A stretch of 59,914 nucleotides of DNA, taken from assembly GCA_019137255.1 (NCBI GenBank), contig WPDH01000188.1, positions 1 to 59,914 on the forward strand, written 5' to 3'. The notes below the pieces were generated by a model. The model saw only the letters and a program-made list of their open reading frames with translations. It did not search any database and was not told the DNA's origin. Below, one piece after another: positions 33,879 through 43,331 of this stretch. The translations under genes and the position numbers were made by a program. How positions within the stretch are numbered: position 1 is the first letter of the stretch; the number at the start of each line of letters is the position of its first letter. Source of the stretch: Corinectria fuckeliana (lineage: Eukaryota > Ascomycota > Sordariomycetes > Hypocreales > Nectriaceae).

Positions 33879-35357
33879 ATGACTTCGCAGTGGGACTTTG
33901 ACCCCGCGTTGAAGGGATCGCTCCCCCCTGACTTCCACTTTGGCTACGCAACTGCGGCTGCCCAGATTGAAGGCGCTTGGAATCGCGATGGCAAGGGCGC
34001 ATCTGTATGGGATACGTTTGCCCATACCCCCGGAAAAGTGGCAGATGGCAGTACCGGCGACGACGCCGTGAGGTCCTACGATCTCTACGGCGAGGACGTG
34101 GCCCGTATGAAGCACTACGGCGTCACGGCCTACCGCTTCTCGCTGTCGTGGAGCCGCATCATTCCCTTGGGCGGCAAGGACGACCCCGTCAACCAGGACG
34201 GAATCGCCTACTACAACCGGCTGATCGATGAACTTCTCATAAACGGCATCACCCCGTTCGTCACTCTGTTCCACTGGGACACTCCCCAGGCGCTCGAGGA
34301 TCGCTACGGCAGCTTCCTCGACAAGGAGAAGCTCACACCCGATTTCGTCCGCTACGCCCGCGTCTGCTTTGAAAGCTTCGGCGACCGCGTCAAGGACTGG
34401 ATCACGTTCAACGAACCCGGCGTGTTTTCCCTAGCCGGATACGCCGCTGGCGTTCACGCCCCAGCGCGGTCCAGCTTCCGCGAGAGGAACGACGCGGGAG
34501 ACTCGAGCACCGAGCCCTTCATCGTGGGCCACACGGAGCTGATCGCCCACGCCTACACCTGCGACTTGTACAAGAAGGAGTTTCAGCCGGCGCAGGAGGG
34601 GAACATCATGATGACGCTGCACGGGAACTGGTCGGAGCCCTGGGACGAAGACGACCACGCCGACGTCGAAGCCGCCCAGCGCGCCCGCGAGTTCGAGATT
34701 GGTTGGTTTGGCGACCCCTTGTACTTGACCGGCGACTATCCGGCGTCGATGCGAGCCCAGCTTGGCGAACGTCTGCCGCGCTTCACGCCCGAGGAGAGCA
34801 AGCTGGTCCTGGGAAGCTCCGAGCGGTACGGCATGAACTCCTACTCGGCCTTTTATGTGCGGCACAGGGACACGCCGGCCGAGCTCACCGATCACCTCGG
34901 CAACATCGACAAGCTCGACGAGAACTCCAAGGGCGTCAGCAGGGGGCCCAAGAGCGACACGCACTGGCTGCGCACCGCGCCCTGGGGCTGGGGGAAGACG
35001 CTGCGATGGGTCTGGGACCGCTACCAGACGCCCATCTACATCACCGAGAACGGCACGACGGCGCAGGGCGAGAACGGCTGGAAGCCCCAGGGCCCGGACG
35101 ACGTCCTCGAGGATCCCTTCCGCGTGGACTTTTACAGGGGATACCTCACGGAGATTGCGACGGCCACGCTGGAGGGCGCCGTCATCAAGAGCTATTTCGG
35201 CTGGACCTTTACCGACAACTGGGAGTGGGCTGCGGGCTTCGATGATCGGTTCGGGGTGACGTGGGTGGACTTTGAGGATCCTGAGAGACCGAGGTGGCCG
35301 AAGCGGTCGGCGTACTTTGTCAGGGACTATTTCCGACACCTCATCAAGGAGTCGTAG
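33879..35357 (+). CDS. Beta-glucosidase, glycoside hydrolase family 1
   Basis: A single exon encodes 492 residues, typical for fungal intracellular GH1 enzymes. It hydrolyses beta-glucosides such as cellobiose to glucose by the retaining mechanism. The acid/base is Glu179 in TFNEPG and the nucleophile is Glu390 in YITENGT. The N-terminal signature DFHFGYATAAAQIEGAWN and the glycone-site KSYFGWTFTDNWEWAAGF are intact. There is no signal peptide, so a cytosolic enzyme acting on imported sugars is likely. The start is ATG 33879 (MTSQWDFDP), two codons after an in-frame GTG. A transporter gene follows 609 bp downstream on the same strand. Confidence 0.95.
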   Translation: MTSQWDFDPALKGSLPPDFHFGYATAAAQIEGAWNRDGKGASVWDTFAHTPGKVADGSTGDDAVRSYDLYGEDVARMKHYGVTAYRFSLSWSRIIPLGGKDDPVNQDGIAYYNRLIDELLINGITPFVTLFHWDTPQALEDRYGSFLDKEKLTPDFVRYARVCFESFGDRVKDWITFNEPGVFSLAGYAAGVHAPARSSFRERNDAGDSSTEPFIVGHTELIAHAYTCDLYKKEFQPAQEGNIMMTLHGNWSEPWDEDDHADVEAAQRAREFEIGWFGDPLYLTGDYPASMRAQLGERLPRFTPEESKLVLGSSERYGMNSYSAFYVRHRDTPAELTDHLGNIDKLDENSKGVSRGPKSDTHWLRTAPWGWGKTLRWVWDRYQTPIYITENGTTAQGENGWKPQGPDDVLEDPFRVDFYRGYLTEIATATLEGAVIKSYFGWTFTDNWEWAAGFDDRFGVTWVDFEDPERPRWPKRSAYFVRDYFRHLIKES

Positions 35358-35966
35358 TGGTTTTTCTGTAGTGTTTTCTGGCAGAGGGGTTGATTACCGG
35401 GTACTTTGGGTTGTCGGAAGAAGTTGCTACATCAATGGATTTGTTTTACATGAACTCGCCGTCTTAGTGCTCAGCCATCTAGTGCATCGCCACCACTCTA
35501 CAAGATGAAGCTCAACTAGTATAGTGCCGCGTTTAAATGCGTCCCATCTAGAATCAAGTCAGGCCCAGTTCATCGTCCATTTACTCGCCACGCTTGCCCC
35601 TACTCACTGCAAGTAAACTATGTACTCGTCGCCAGGAGATCCAGGTCGCGTCATCTACCCTAGACCGTTCGCTCATCGCACCTGTCGGGAAAGCCGGGGT
35701 CCTTCAGCCATCAGAGTTCCATCAACACCCCCCTCCCCCCCCACGGTCCTAAACCACATGCATTCGCAGCCCTGCAGCATTGCCAAACCTCAATCTGACA
35801 TCTTATACCGGCCCACCATCTCCTCTTACCGTCGCGCTGGGTTCCACGAGTCCAATGCCTTCAGCTCCTCCGTGCCCTCCCCGCGGCTGGTAGAACAGCA
35901 AAACATCATCGACACAGCTCACGGATCACGGAGCACGGAACACGGAACACCCCGGGGGCCATCACC
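35358..35966. other. Intergenic region between two plus-strand genes
   Basis: This 609-bp stretch holds the GH1 terminator and the promoter of the downstream MFS gene, with CT-rich tracts near 35730-35880 as is common in fungal promoters. I see no gene. Confidence 0.5.
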
Positions 35967-37526
35967 ATGCCGGCGCCGCCACGACGCTCCCCGAGCTTCC
36001 CCGAGCGGGAGGCCTCGGAGAACACGCCTCTCCTCGCCAGCTCCGGCGGCTTGCTGGCCGACCCGGACCCGGACCCGGACACGGAGGCGTCCACGCTCGT
36101 AGGCTCCACGAACCCCGGCAGCATCGCCGCGTCCGTCTCCGGCGCGGCGACGGGCGCGAGCAGCAGCACCGCCACCAAGCCGCTCCCCAAGCTGCAGCTC
36201 TTCCTCCTCTGCTACGCGCGGATGACGGAGCCCGTCGCCTTCTTCTGCATCTTCCCCTACATCGCGCAGATGGTCCAGCGCAACGGCCGCCTCCCCGACA
36301 CCGACGTCGGCTTCTACTCCGGGCTCATCGAGTCCCTCTTCTCCGCCACGCAGATGGTCGTCCTCGTGGGCTGGGGCCGCCTCGCCGACCACATCGGCCG
36401 CAAGCCCGTCCTGCTCTACAGCCTCGTCGGCACCACCGTCGGCCAGGCGCTCTTCGGCTTCTCCAGCTCCCTGCCGCAGATGTTCGTGTACCGCTGCATC
36501 GCGGGCGTCTTCTCCGGCAGCGGCCTCATCATTCGGACCATGATTGCGGAGCACAGCACGCCCGAGAACCAGGCGCGCGCCTTCAGCTGGTTCGCGTTTG
36601 CGGGGAACCTGGGCATCTTCATCGGCCCCATCCTCGGCGGCTTCCTTGCGGATCCCGCGCAGCAGTATCCGGGGACTTTCGGGGGGATCAAGTTCTTCGA
36701 GGACTACCCCTATGCCCTGCCAGGCTTGGTCAGCGGCGCCATCAGCGCGACCAGCTTCCTTGCCACCGTCTTGTTCCTGGAGGAGACGCTCAAGCAAAAG
36801 AGCAGCGACGATGCCGAAGCTCCGTCGGCCGATCCCGAGCCCTTGCTGTCGACGTGGGAGCTCATCAGAGCCCCCAGCGTCGGCATCGTGCTCTGGATCT
36901 ACAGCCATGTCATGTTCCTGGCCTTTGCCTTCACCGCCATCATCCCCGTCGTGCTCTTCACGCCCATCAACCTCGGCGGCGCGGGCCTGTCGGCTTGGGA
37001 GATCTCCATCTTCATGGCAGTTCAGGGTGCAAGCCAGGCGACGTGGCTGCTCCTCGCATTCCCCGCGCTGCAGCACCACTACGGCACGCGCGGCGTCTTG
37101 AAGATGTGCGGCAACATGTATCCGTTCTTATTCTTGTCCTACATCGTGCTCAACCTGCTTCTGCGCGATGGAGGAAAGGGCGCGATGATCTTCTTCTGGA
37201 TCCTGGGGCCGGTCGTGGCCATCCTCGCGCCCGGCGTGTCCATGGCGTTCATCGGCGTGCAGCTTGCCCTCAACGATGTGTCGCCCAACTCGCATGTGCT
37301 CGGGACGCTCAATGCCCTAGCGCTGACCCTCTCGAGCGGCATCAGGGCCATTGTTCCTGGTGCGGCGACGGCCATCTACGCCGTTGGAGTGCGTGGGCAT
37401 ATCTTGGGGGGCCACCTGGCGTGGGCGATTCTGGTCCCTCTTGCTGTGGCCCTTGCTGTCGGCTGCACGTATCTGCCCAAGGACAAACAGTCTGTCAAGG
37501 ACGACAACGATGAAGAGAGCTCGTAG
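35967..37526 (+). CDS. MFS transporter, DHA1/ZIFL-like family
   Basis: A single exon encodes 519 residues. The cytoplasmic N-terminus is disordered with a PDPDPDTE run, then twelve membrane segments follow. Helix 1 has YARMTEPVAFFCIFPYI and the loop after helix 2 carries MFS motif A as GRLADHIGRKPVLLYS. NLGIFIGPILGGFLADP matches drug:H+ antiporter-1 family motif C. The best match by eye is the fungal group related to plant zinc-induced facilitator-like and tetracycline-resistance-like exporters. The substrate is unknown. ATG at 35967 follows CATCACC, a good context. No intron is needed. Confidence 0.9.
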   Translation: MPAPPRRSPSFPEREASENTPLLASSGGLLADPDPDPDTEASTLVGSTNPGSIAASVSGAATGASSSTATKPLPKLQLFLLCYARMTEPVAFFCIFPYIAQMVQRNGRLPDTDVGFYSGLIESLFSATQMVVLVGWGRLADHIGRKPVLLYSLVGTTVGQALFGFSSSLPQMFVYRCIAGVFSGSGLIIRTMIAEHSTPENQARAFSWFAFAGNLGIFIGPILGGFLADPAQQYPGTFGGIKFFEDYPYALPGLVSGAISATSFLATVLFLEETLKQKSSDDAEAPSADPEPLLSTWELIRAPSVGIVLWIYSHVMFLAFAFTAIIPVVLFTPINLGGAGLSAWEISIFMAVQGASQATWLLLAFPALQHHYGTRGVLKMCGNMYPFLFLSYIVLNLLLRDGGKGAMIFFWILGPVVAILAPGVSMAFIGVQLALNDVSPNSHVLGTLNALALTLSSGIRAIVPGAATAIYAVGVRGHILGGHLAWAILVPLAVALAVGCTYLPKDKQSVKDDNDEESS

Positions 37527-38326
37527 CGTCGTCCTGTTCCCTACTTGGTGCTAATCACCTACAGAGTGCGGCGTGGACATTTTCTATCCCACGTTGGCAC
37601 TAAGCGCTATTGCTCATCATTCAGGAAACGGTGCCGATAGAAGAAATTGCGTACAATCTTACAAGGGCATTGGGTGCCCAACCTTTCAGGATACAAAGAA
37701 GCCGGGGAGCTGGACATGGTGGCTGACCTGGTGGCTGACCTGGTGGACAGGTTTGGTGTTGTTGGCAAGGGTGAATCCACGGCACCACTATGGGCGCAAA
37801 CTGCACAGAAGCAGTTGTTCACGAAATTGCACTACTCTCTTCTACATTTGAATAGCGCCTAAAAGACAGTTCCCTAGTTGCTCATTATCTGAGGCCCATG
37901 GCGCTGTAGCTTGTGCTTTGGGTCATCTCCTACGCGGGGTGGAAGCGGACAAAATCACATGACATTGTGGAAGTCAATTCCTCCAACCTCTGCTCTTCCA
38001 ACGACCATACGTGTCGAACCGTCTCTTTCTCCCAAAACGACTACTCTCCTACATCCAAATGCTTGCAAGTTCAAGGACCTCACTTGTGGATCATCGTCAA
38101 GGATCAATGCTGCCATTGGAGGTATATATGCTAAGAATCTAGTGCCACCCAAGCTGCCATCCTCCTCCGCCGAGCATAGATTCTTCCAGAGAGAACAGAG
38201 ATTCGAGTATGCTAGATTTCACAGATCGCCGCCGCTTCATCGAATCACAAACTATAACATCCAGAGCTTCGTCATGTCGCCCAACGCGTACAGATAAACT
38301 TGAGCCCATCAACAAACACAATCCTA
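37527..38326. other. Intergenic region, no gene seen
   Basis: Short frames only; a small TGGCTGACC direct repeat lies near 37720-37745. The right part runs into the minus-strand intron-like modules. Confidence 0.45.
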
Positions 38327-39377
38327 CTGTACGTCAGCATCTCCAGCATCCATATACTCACCGTCGCAATGTCCCAATGGAGATCAGCTCCAACAAACAA
38401 AAACTATCACCTCTGTTAGAATCGAGGATACAAGACATCCTATCAAGGGCTATCCCATACCTGTGTTCCCGAAGGAAAAAGCGCCGGTTCCTCCACCCTT
38501 GCGATGAATGTTCGCTCGTTGACGGTCCTGTAGAGATATTAGCATTCCCCAAACACCTCGATCCGTCCTCCCAAAAAGCAACGCGAAACAACAAAAAAGC
38601 ACGCAACAACAAACAGCAAAAAAAGCACGCGGAAACAATACAAGGCAGCACGCAACAAACAAAAAACAGCAACAAAAACGCTAGGAAAACATCAAAACGC
38701 CCCCCCCAAAGCCAACGCTTCCGAATCCTGTAAGACAGTCAGCACCGCTCCCACTTCAGCCCAGGATTAATAAAGACATACCCGAAGTCCGGTAGGCGAA
38801 AAGAAAATGTCGTAAGATCGAAATGCAACGCTTCCGAATCCTGAAAGAGAGTCAGTATCGCTCTTCTGTCCTGGGATCACTGAGAACTCACCCGAAGTCC
38901 GGTAGGAAGTGGAAAAATGTCGTAAGATCGAAGCCCACCCACCCTCATACCCCTAGATGTCAGCAAAACCTCGAGACAGCAGGACTCACCTCGTCCTCCG
39001 CTCCCACCAAGAAAAACAACGCTTCCCTATCCTCCACTCCCACCAGAAAACAACGCTATGTAACTAAACAACGCTACCTAACAAACAACGCTGCCCAGAA
39101 TCCTCCCGCCCCAAACCAAGTCCTCCCGCCCCATACCAGATCCTCCAATCCCCTCCTAGATCCGTGTCAGTATGTCTGGGAGTTTCCTTGAGATTGAGAC
39201 CGACTTACCCATCCCTGCTCCCAAGCTATCTTATCGCCACCTTCTTCGCACACATTCCGCATCCGCATGGCTAGTCGTGTCAGCATAGCCCAGGGCCCTA
39301 CCTGTATCCCGTATCCTCCTAGACGGATGTCAGCTTGTTCGGAGTTAGTAAGTAGTCCTTGTTGGGTTGAACGTTAC
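38327..39377 (-). ncRNA. Cluster of intron-like modules with short exons, function unknown
   Basis: Read on the minus strand, GT donors and branch-site-plus-AG acceptors follow each other. The best introns are 39208-39156 (53 nt), 38891-38841 (51), 38781-38728 (54) and 38460-38413 (48). Weaker ones are 39377-39319 or 39377-39271, 38989-38953 (37) and 38361-38327 (35). Most have CTGAC or CTAAC before the AG. Two neighbouring modules are duplicated: exon text TTCGATCTTACGACATTTT, CCTACCGGACTTCGG and GATTCGGAAGCGTTG is identical between them, while the introns differ widely. The exon between them is 59 nt, so the two copies are read in different frames. CAACGCT motifs recur along the plus strand. 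It may be a spliced non-coding RNA, the 3' part of the MGSCC gene, or a fast-evolving small-exon gene. Confidence 0.4.
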
Positions 39378-39419
39378 CTCCACCTCCCCCTCTCCTCCCC
39401 TGTGGCTTTCTTGCCGGAT

Positions 39420-40352
39420 CTAACGAGGCACCATTTCGTAGATCGAGTCGTGTTGCCTGGGCAGCTTCACACTACCCACCCACTGGATTGCCGACACGCG
39501 CCGACGCCCTGCGACTGGCGCGGCCTTGGGTGGTGGGGTCACTGTGCTCGGCACACCCTCTGGAAACCGCAAGCTTAACCAGACCTTGTCCTGGACGGAG
39601 ACCCGGGGCGGCACAGCACGGAAGTTGGATGGTCGCGGTGGCGTCCGGGACGACACCGGCCCTTCCAGGGCATCCGGCAGGCCTTTCCAGGGACCGGGAC
39701 TTACCTTCTCCGGCTCGGAATCCGAAGGCCCGGATCCTGGCGTCCCGGACGACGCCGAGGACTGTTGGGCGTCCAGCCTTCGGAGGGATTCCACGGATGG
39801 CGGTCGAACGCCTGCCCTCTGGTCTGCCTCCCAGCGCGCCACGAATGGCGCGGGTGGCCCTAGAGGGTCAGTCACCTCCACCCAGCCGTAGTGGACTACC
39901 TCGTGGTCCGGTGTTGGCTGCCACCCCATCGTGGGTCGCATGTCGACCTCGCCTGATGGTGTGCGGCTCCTGGTCCTCTGGTCGGGTCGAGGCGTCCCGG
40001 ACGACGCCCCTCCCCAGTTGTCGGGCAATGGCGCGCGTTGCTGCTCCGGCCGAAGCCAGGCAGGACGCGGAGCGCATGGTGCCCCTGGGTCCTGAGGGTT
40101 CCGGGTTGCCAATGGATCCCGGGTTGCCGTCACTGGAGGTTGGGGCCTTGGAAGTCCGGCTACCTTCCCTGGATACGACTCCCATGTCGCGGACGCAGTA
40201 TGCGTGTGCGATCCTGGGGCGTATGGGTTGTAGTACCTGGGCTTGGTCCTCATTTCCTGTCGCTCATACCGGAAGGCATGAGGATCGGATCCGAGAACCG
40301 GGTCGGCTCCAACCGTGACGACCTTCTCCTCGACTGAACAGCAGCTACCCAT
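39420..40352 (-). CDS. Unrecognised proline-rich protein with MGSCC N-terminus
   Basis: One open frame of 310 residues begins MGSCCSVEEK. Gly2 followed by Cys4-Cys5 is the pattern of N-myristoylated and palmitoylated proteins, so membrane attachment is possible. The rest is rich in Pro, Arg and Ser and looks largely disordered; one more ordered stretch is HEVVHYGWVEVTDPLGPP. I recognise no domain. Just upstream on the same strand, GTATGA...CTCACTAACACAG fits a 5' leader intron, and CTATATATAG lies at 40691-40700. The opposite strand is also open for 276 codons (39488-40318), as GC-rich DNA often is, which lowers confidence. Downstream on the same strand the intron-like modules begin, so the true 3' structure may differ. 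Confidence 0.4.
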   Translation of the reverse strand: MGSCCSVEEKVVTVGADPVLGSDPHAFRYERQEMRTKPRYYNPYAPGSHTHTASATWESYPGKVAGLPRPQPPVTATRDPLATRNPQDPGAPCAPRPAWLRPEQQRAPLPDNWGGASSGTPRPDQRTRSRTPSGEVDMRPTMGWQPTPDHEVVHYGWVEVTDPLGPPAPFVARWEADQRAGVRPPSVESLRRLDAQQSSASSGTPGSGPSDSEPEKVSPGPWKGLPDALEGPVSSRTPPRPSNFRAVPPRVSVQDKVWLSLRFPEGVPSTVTPPPKAAPVAGRRRVSAIQWVGSVKLPRQHDSIYEMVPR

Positions 40353-40585
40353 CTCGGCGGGATGGTCGGTATGCTACGGTCTGGGTCTGTGTTAGTGAGA
40401 TGTAAACATGGGAAGGATGGTCAAGTCATCATACTCTGGTTTGGTTAAGCGAGTTGGGTTTCTTCGACTGCTCTTATTCGGCACCTTGAACATGTCACAA
40501 ACATTAGTACATGCACAAGGTAGAGAGAGGGACATGATCATGAACAGACTTGACCAAAGTTCGATGGTATCGGGTTATGATCAAG

Positions 40586-40625
40586 TTCGTTCGTAATCGT
40601 TCGTAATCGTTCGTAATCGTTCGTA
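40586..40625. repeat. Decamer tandem repeat TCGTAATCGT
   Basis: About four tandem copies of TCGTAATCGT lie at 40586-40625, followed by GTGCG repeats. They lie upstream of the MGSCC frame, on the promoter side. Confidence 0.8.
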
Positions 40626-40690
40626 TGCGGTGCGGTGCGGAAGTGTGTGAGGAGAAAAGAAAAACCAGAAGGACGGGGGAGGGGCGGGCT

Positions 40691-40700
40691 CTATATATAG
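40691..40700 (-). promoter_or_regulatory. Possible TATA box for the MGSCC transcript
   Basis: The palindromic CTATATATAG lies about 340 bp upstream of the MGSCC ATG on the minus strand, with a 5' leader intron between. The palindrome gives no direction by itself. Confidence 0.25.
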
Positions 40701-43331
40701 TTGAGAGGGCCACGCTCTGGGAGAGTGATCGGAGAAAGGTTCTGAGTTATCGGAGAAACCCTCCATTCGAGTTTTCGTTCTGAGTCACTCATAGTCGACG
40801 TAATAGAAGACGAAAAGGCTATGCATTGATCGTACCAGACATCGGTAGAGCTGGGACGCTCAGTGGTGATGTCAGTAACGGACGTCGAAGCCTATTTGCG
40901 ACAGGTTCAGAGCGAACTTACCTTGGGTGACGTACCTTGACCGCAATGATCCATCTGTACTAACTCTGGCTACACCAAGTTCAACGGGTCTTTGATGTCA
41001 TCTTTCCCTGACGAATTACCTAGTTGAAGGCGGAAGAGTCTGAGAGGAACCCATCCATCTCGGGTCTCGTTAGGAACGCACAGGATAAACTCTTCTTGAG
41101 TCTGGGCTTCGTGCCGACCGTCAGTCTACCTGTGCTGCGGTCTTTGGCTTATAATCCCTAGTTGGGCATAGTCGGAGCTGCTCCCTCTGAAGTAATCCCA
41201 ACTGTAGTAATCTCTTAGAGACGAGAGGTGGACCGTAGTTAACTAGGAAGCCTTAGGAATAGGCATAGGCTGAGGGGACAACTAGAGCGCCTATCCTGGA
41301 TGGATACCGCAAGCAACACTGACCGGACTAGTCTTTCCACGGTGGCTCTGGCAACGGTAATGTCGACTGGCGTCATAGAGTCATCTCAGCCGGAGTCGTC
41401 TCAACCACGGTCGACTCGAGTTCGCGTCGTCATCGCAATCGAAGCCATCGAAACCTATCGAAACCATGGTCGTCTCAACCATGGTTCATCTCTCCTTGCG
41501 TCACCTTGATTAGAGTTGTCTGCAATGAAGTCATCGTAGTTGCCGTCGTGCCAAGGCTGGTCCTAGCTTGGGTGATGTCAACTGGAGTGGACCCGCTTCG
41601 AATAATTAAAGCGTCACAAATAAAACCGTTCAATAATATTAAACCTGACCTGGTCCGATTCTTAGTTAATCGGGCCGTGAGTGGTCCAGCTTGCCAGGAT
41701 CAGTCATAAATAATTAGAGTGCTCCCAGGTCCAGTGATCTTAGTCGGAGTGATGCTGCTGCCTCGGGTCTACACTCAGCCGGAGCAGTCTCGACCGAAGC
41801 CCTGGATCAAAGAACAGGGAAGGCAGTCTCGCCCAGTACGAAACCATATCATATCCCATAGTAATGTCTTTAATGAGACAGCTAATGGGGAGAATTGCTA
41901 TTGTTTGATCTGAGAATGTACTCGTATATACAACGTCCCGTAGTAGGAACACTGGCGAGCCTTGGTACCGGTCTCGGTAATGCCATAGTCAAATCTACCC
42001 TATTGCTGTGCCATGAATAACATACCGTTGACAGATATACCAGCCAATCAGAAAAATGCCACAAGTCGACCTCAGCAACATTAACCTCCAGCGGGTGTGC
42101 CACTCAAGATCGCCAACTCCGCCAAGCTCTATCAGATCAGACCCACCTGGCCAACAGAGATCACCCAGATCACTCCAGCCACAAGCCCAATCCGGCCAGG
42201 AATTAAATAATTAATTCTGCGCAGTCGATTTGTTGGGGTGGCTCCTGGACCACGGTGAAATCACCAAGCTACGTCAGACCCAGACCCATCATCAGTCGGA
42301 GATGGCATCCAGAACAAATCAAGACTTAATAAACCGACGCAATAGACCGATCACCCGAAGAAGTCATTAAGCAGGTCGCCCGAAAGACGACGATGGAATC
42401 TCCTAGACGCTCCCAAAGAATCCCCAACCATGGTTGCAGATGTGCCTCTTGACAACAACGTCATGGAAGTTCAACTTAAGGTTTCTTTTGACATTTTCAG
42501 GGTCCAACCGTTTAATAAGTTAAAAAAACTAGCTTATATGTGCCTTAGGCATCGATCCGCACCTTAACCTTAGGTGCCAGGGTAGTACTTCATTGTTTAC
42601 CCTGCAGCTTTGATGGGATAACTTCAATTGTCGTCGATAAATGCGTGTAAAATACTGTTCAAGTAGAGGATGGTGGAGACAATTGAGCTCTACTGCTGCA
42701 TGCTTTCTTGGATATTCATACAAACTAGATATACATTAATAAACCATAGTTTAGAGAGTCGTGTGTAAGACTCCCACTAATTCTCAAGTTTGCTTACAAG
42801 CGGCATGATACATAATGAGTAAACAGTTGATAGTCAGACAAGCCCCCCTAACTCAAATACTAGTTCTTATTACACAACATCAGTTCGTCAACTTGATGAG
42901 TCTTACTCTTATCGTCTCGCGGTTGAAATGAAACGCCTATTCTAAATTGTCCGGCCTTCCACTTGCCTCGATGCAGATTTACCGGCAAATTCTCCAACCG
43001 CGACAGACGCTCGAGCTTCAGGTATCGACAGAACTTCGCCACATTTGCACTCCGAGCTATGCACTTCAAGTGGTGTCCTTTATTGTAATGGTCCAGAGGA
43101 CATGCAAGCTAGCCGAGAAACTGATGATAGGCAGGTTATATTACCGGATTACCCCCTTCACCTCGCTCCTAACGCGACCTAAAAACGATACAAACACAGA
43201 CCGAAGGGATATTTGCCAATTTTGATACGCCATTTTGTTATATAACACGCCTGTTTGCTTTGAAATGTCCGGGAAAAGTGCATTAATAAGAGTTCTTCCT
43301 TTTTGTGTTGGATTCGAAAGGAGGCGTGACC
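40701..43331. other. Intergenic region, partly AT-enriched, no gene seen
   Basis: This is 2.6 kb of mixed composition with islands of TTAATAATTA-type sequence (about 41590-41720, 42190-42220, 42500-42540). It may hold a mutated repeat, but I cannot name an element and see no termini. Confidence 0.45.

Noticed and set aside
34431..35339. 302-codon minus-strand frame opposite the GH1 gene
   Set aside because: Shadow of the beta-glucosidase, which has both catalytic glutamates and family signatures.
35919..37079. 386-codon minus-strand frame opposite the DHA1-type transporter
   Set aside because: Composition is that of antisense to GC-rich membrane-protein codons; no domain.
38358..38675. 105-codon hydrophobic minus-strand frame (FVCCVLPCIV...)
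   Set aside because: The hydrophobic stretch comes from TTG/TTT-rich low-complexity DNA and crosses likely introns; not called as a protein.
39271..39301. 31-nt intron candidate GTAGGG...CTGACACGACTAG
   Set aside because: Shorter than any intron I would accept in an ascomycete; more likely part of a longer intron from 39377.
39488..40318. 276-codon plus-strand frame opposite the MGSCC frame
   Set aside because: Rich in Arg, Pro and Ala as antisense frames often are. The minus strand has the leader intron and TATA-like site, so it is preferred, though not firmly.
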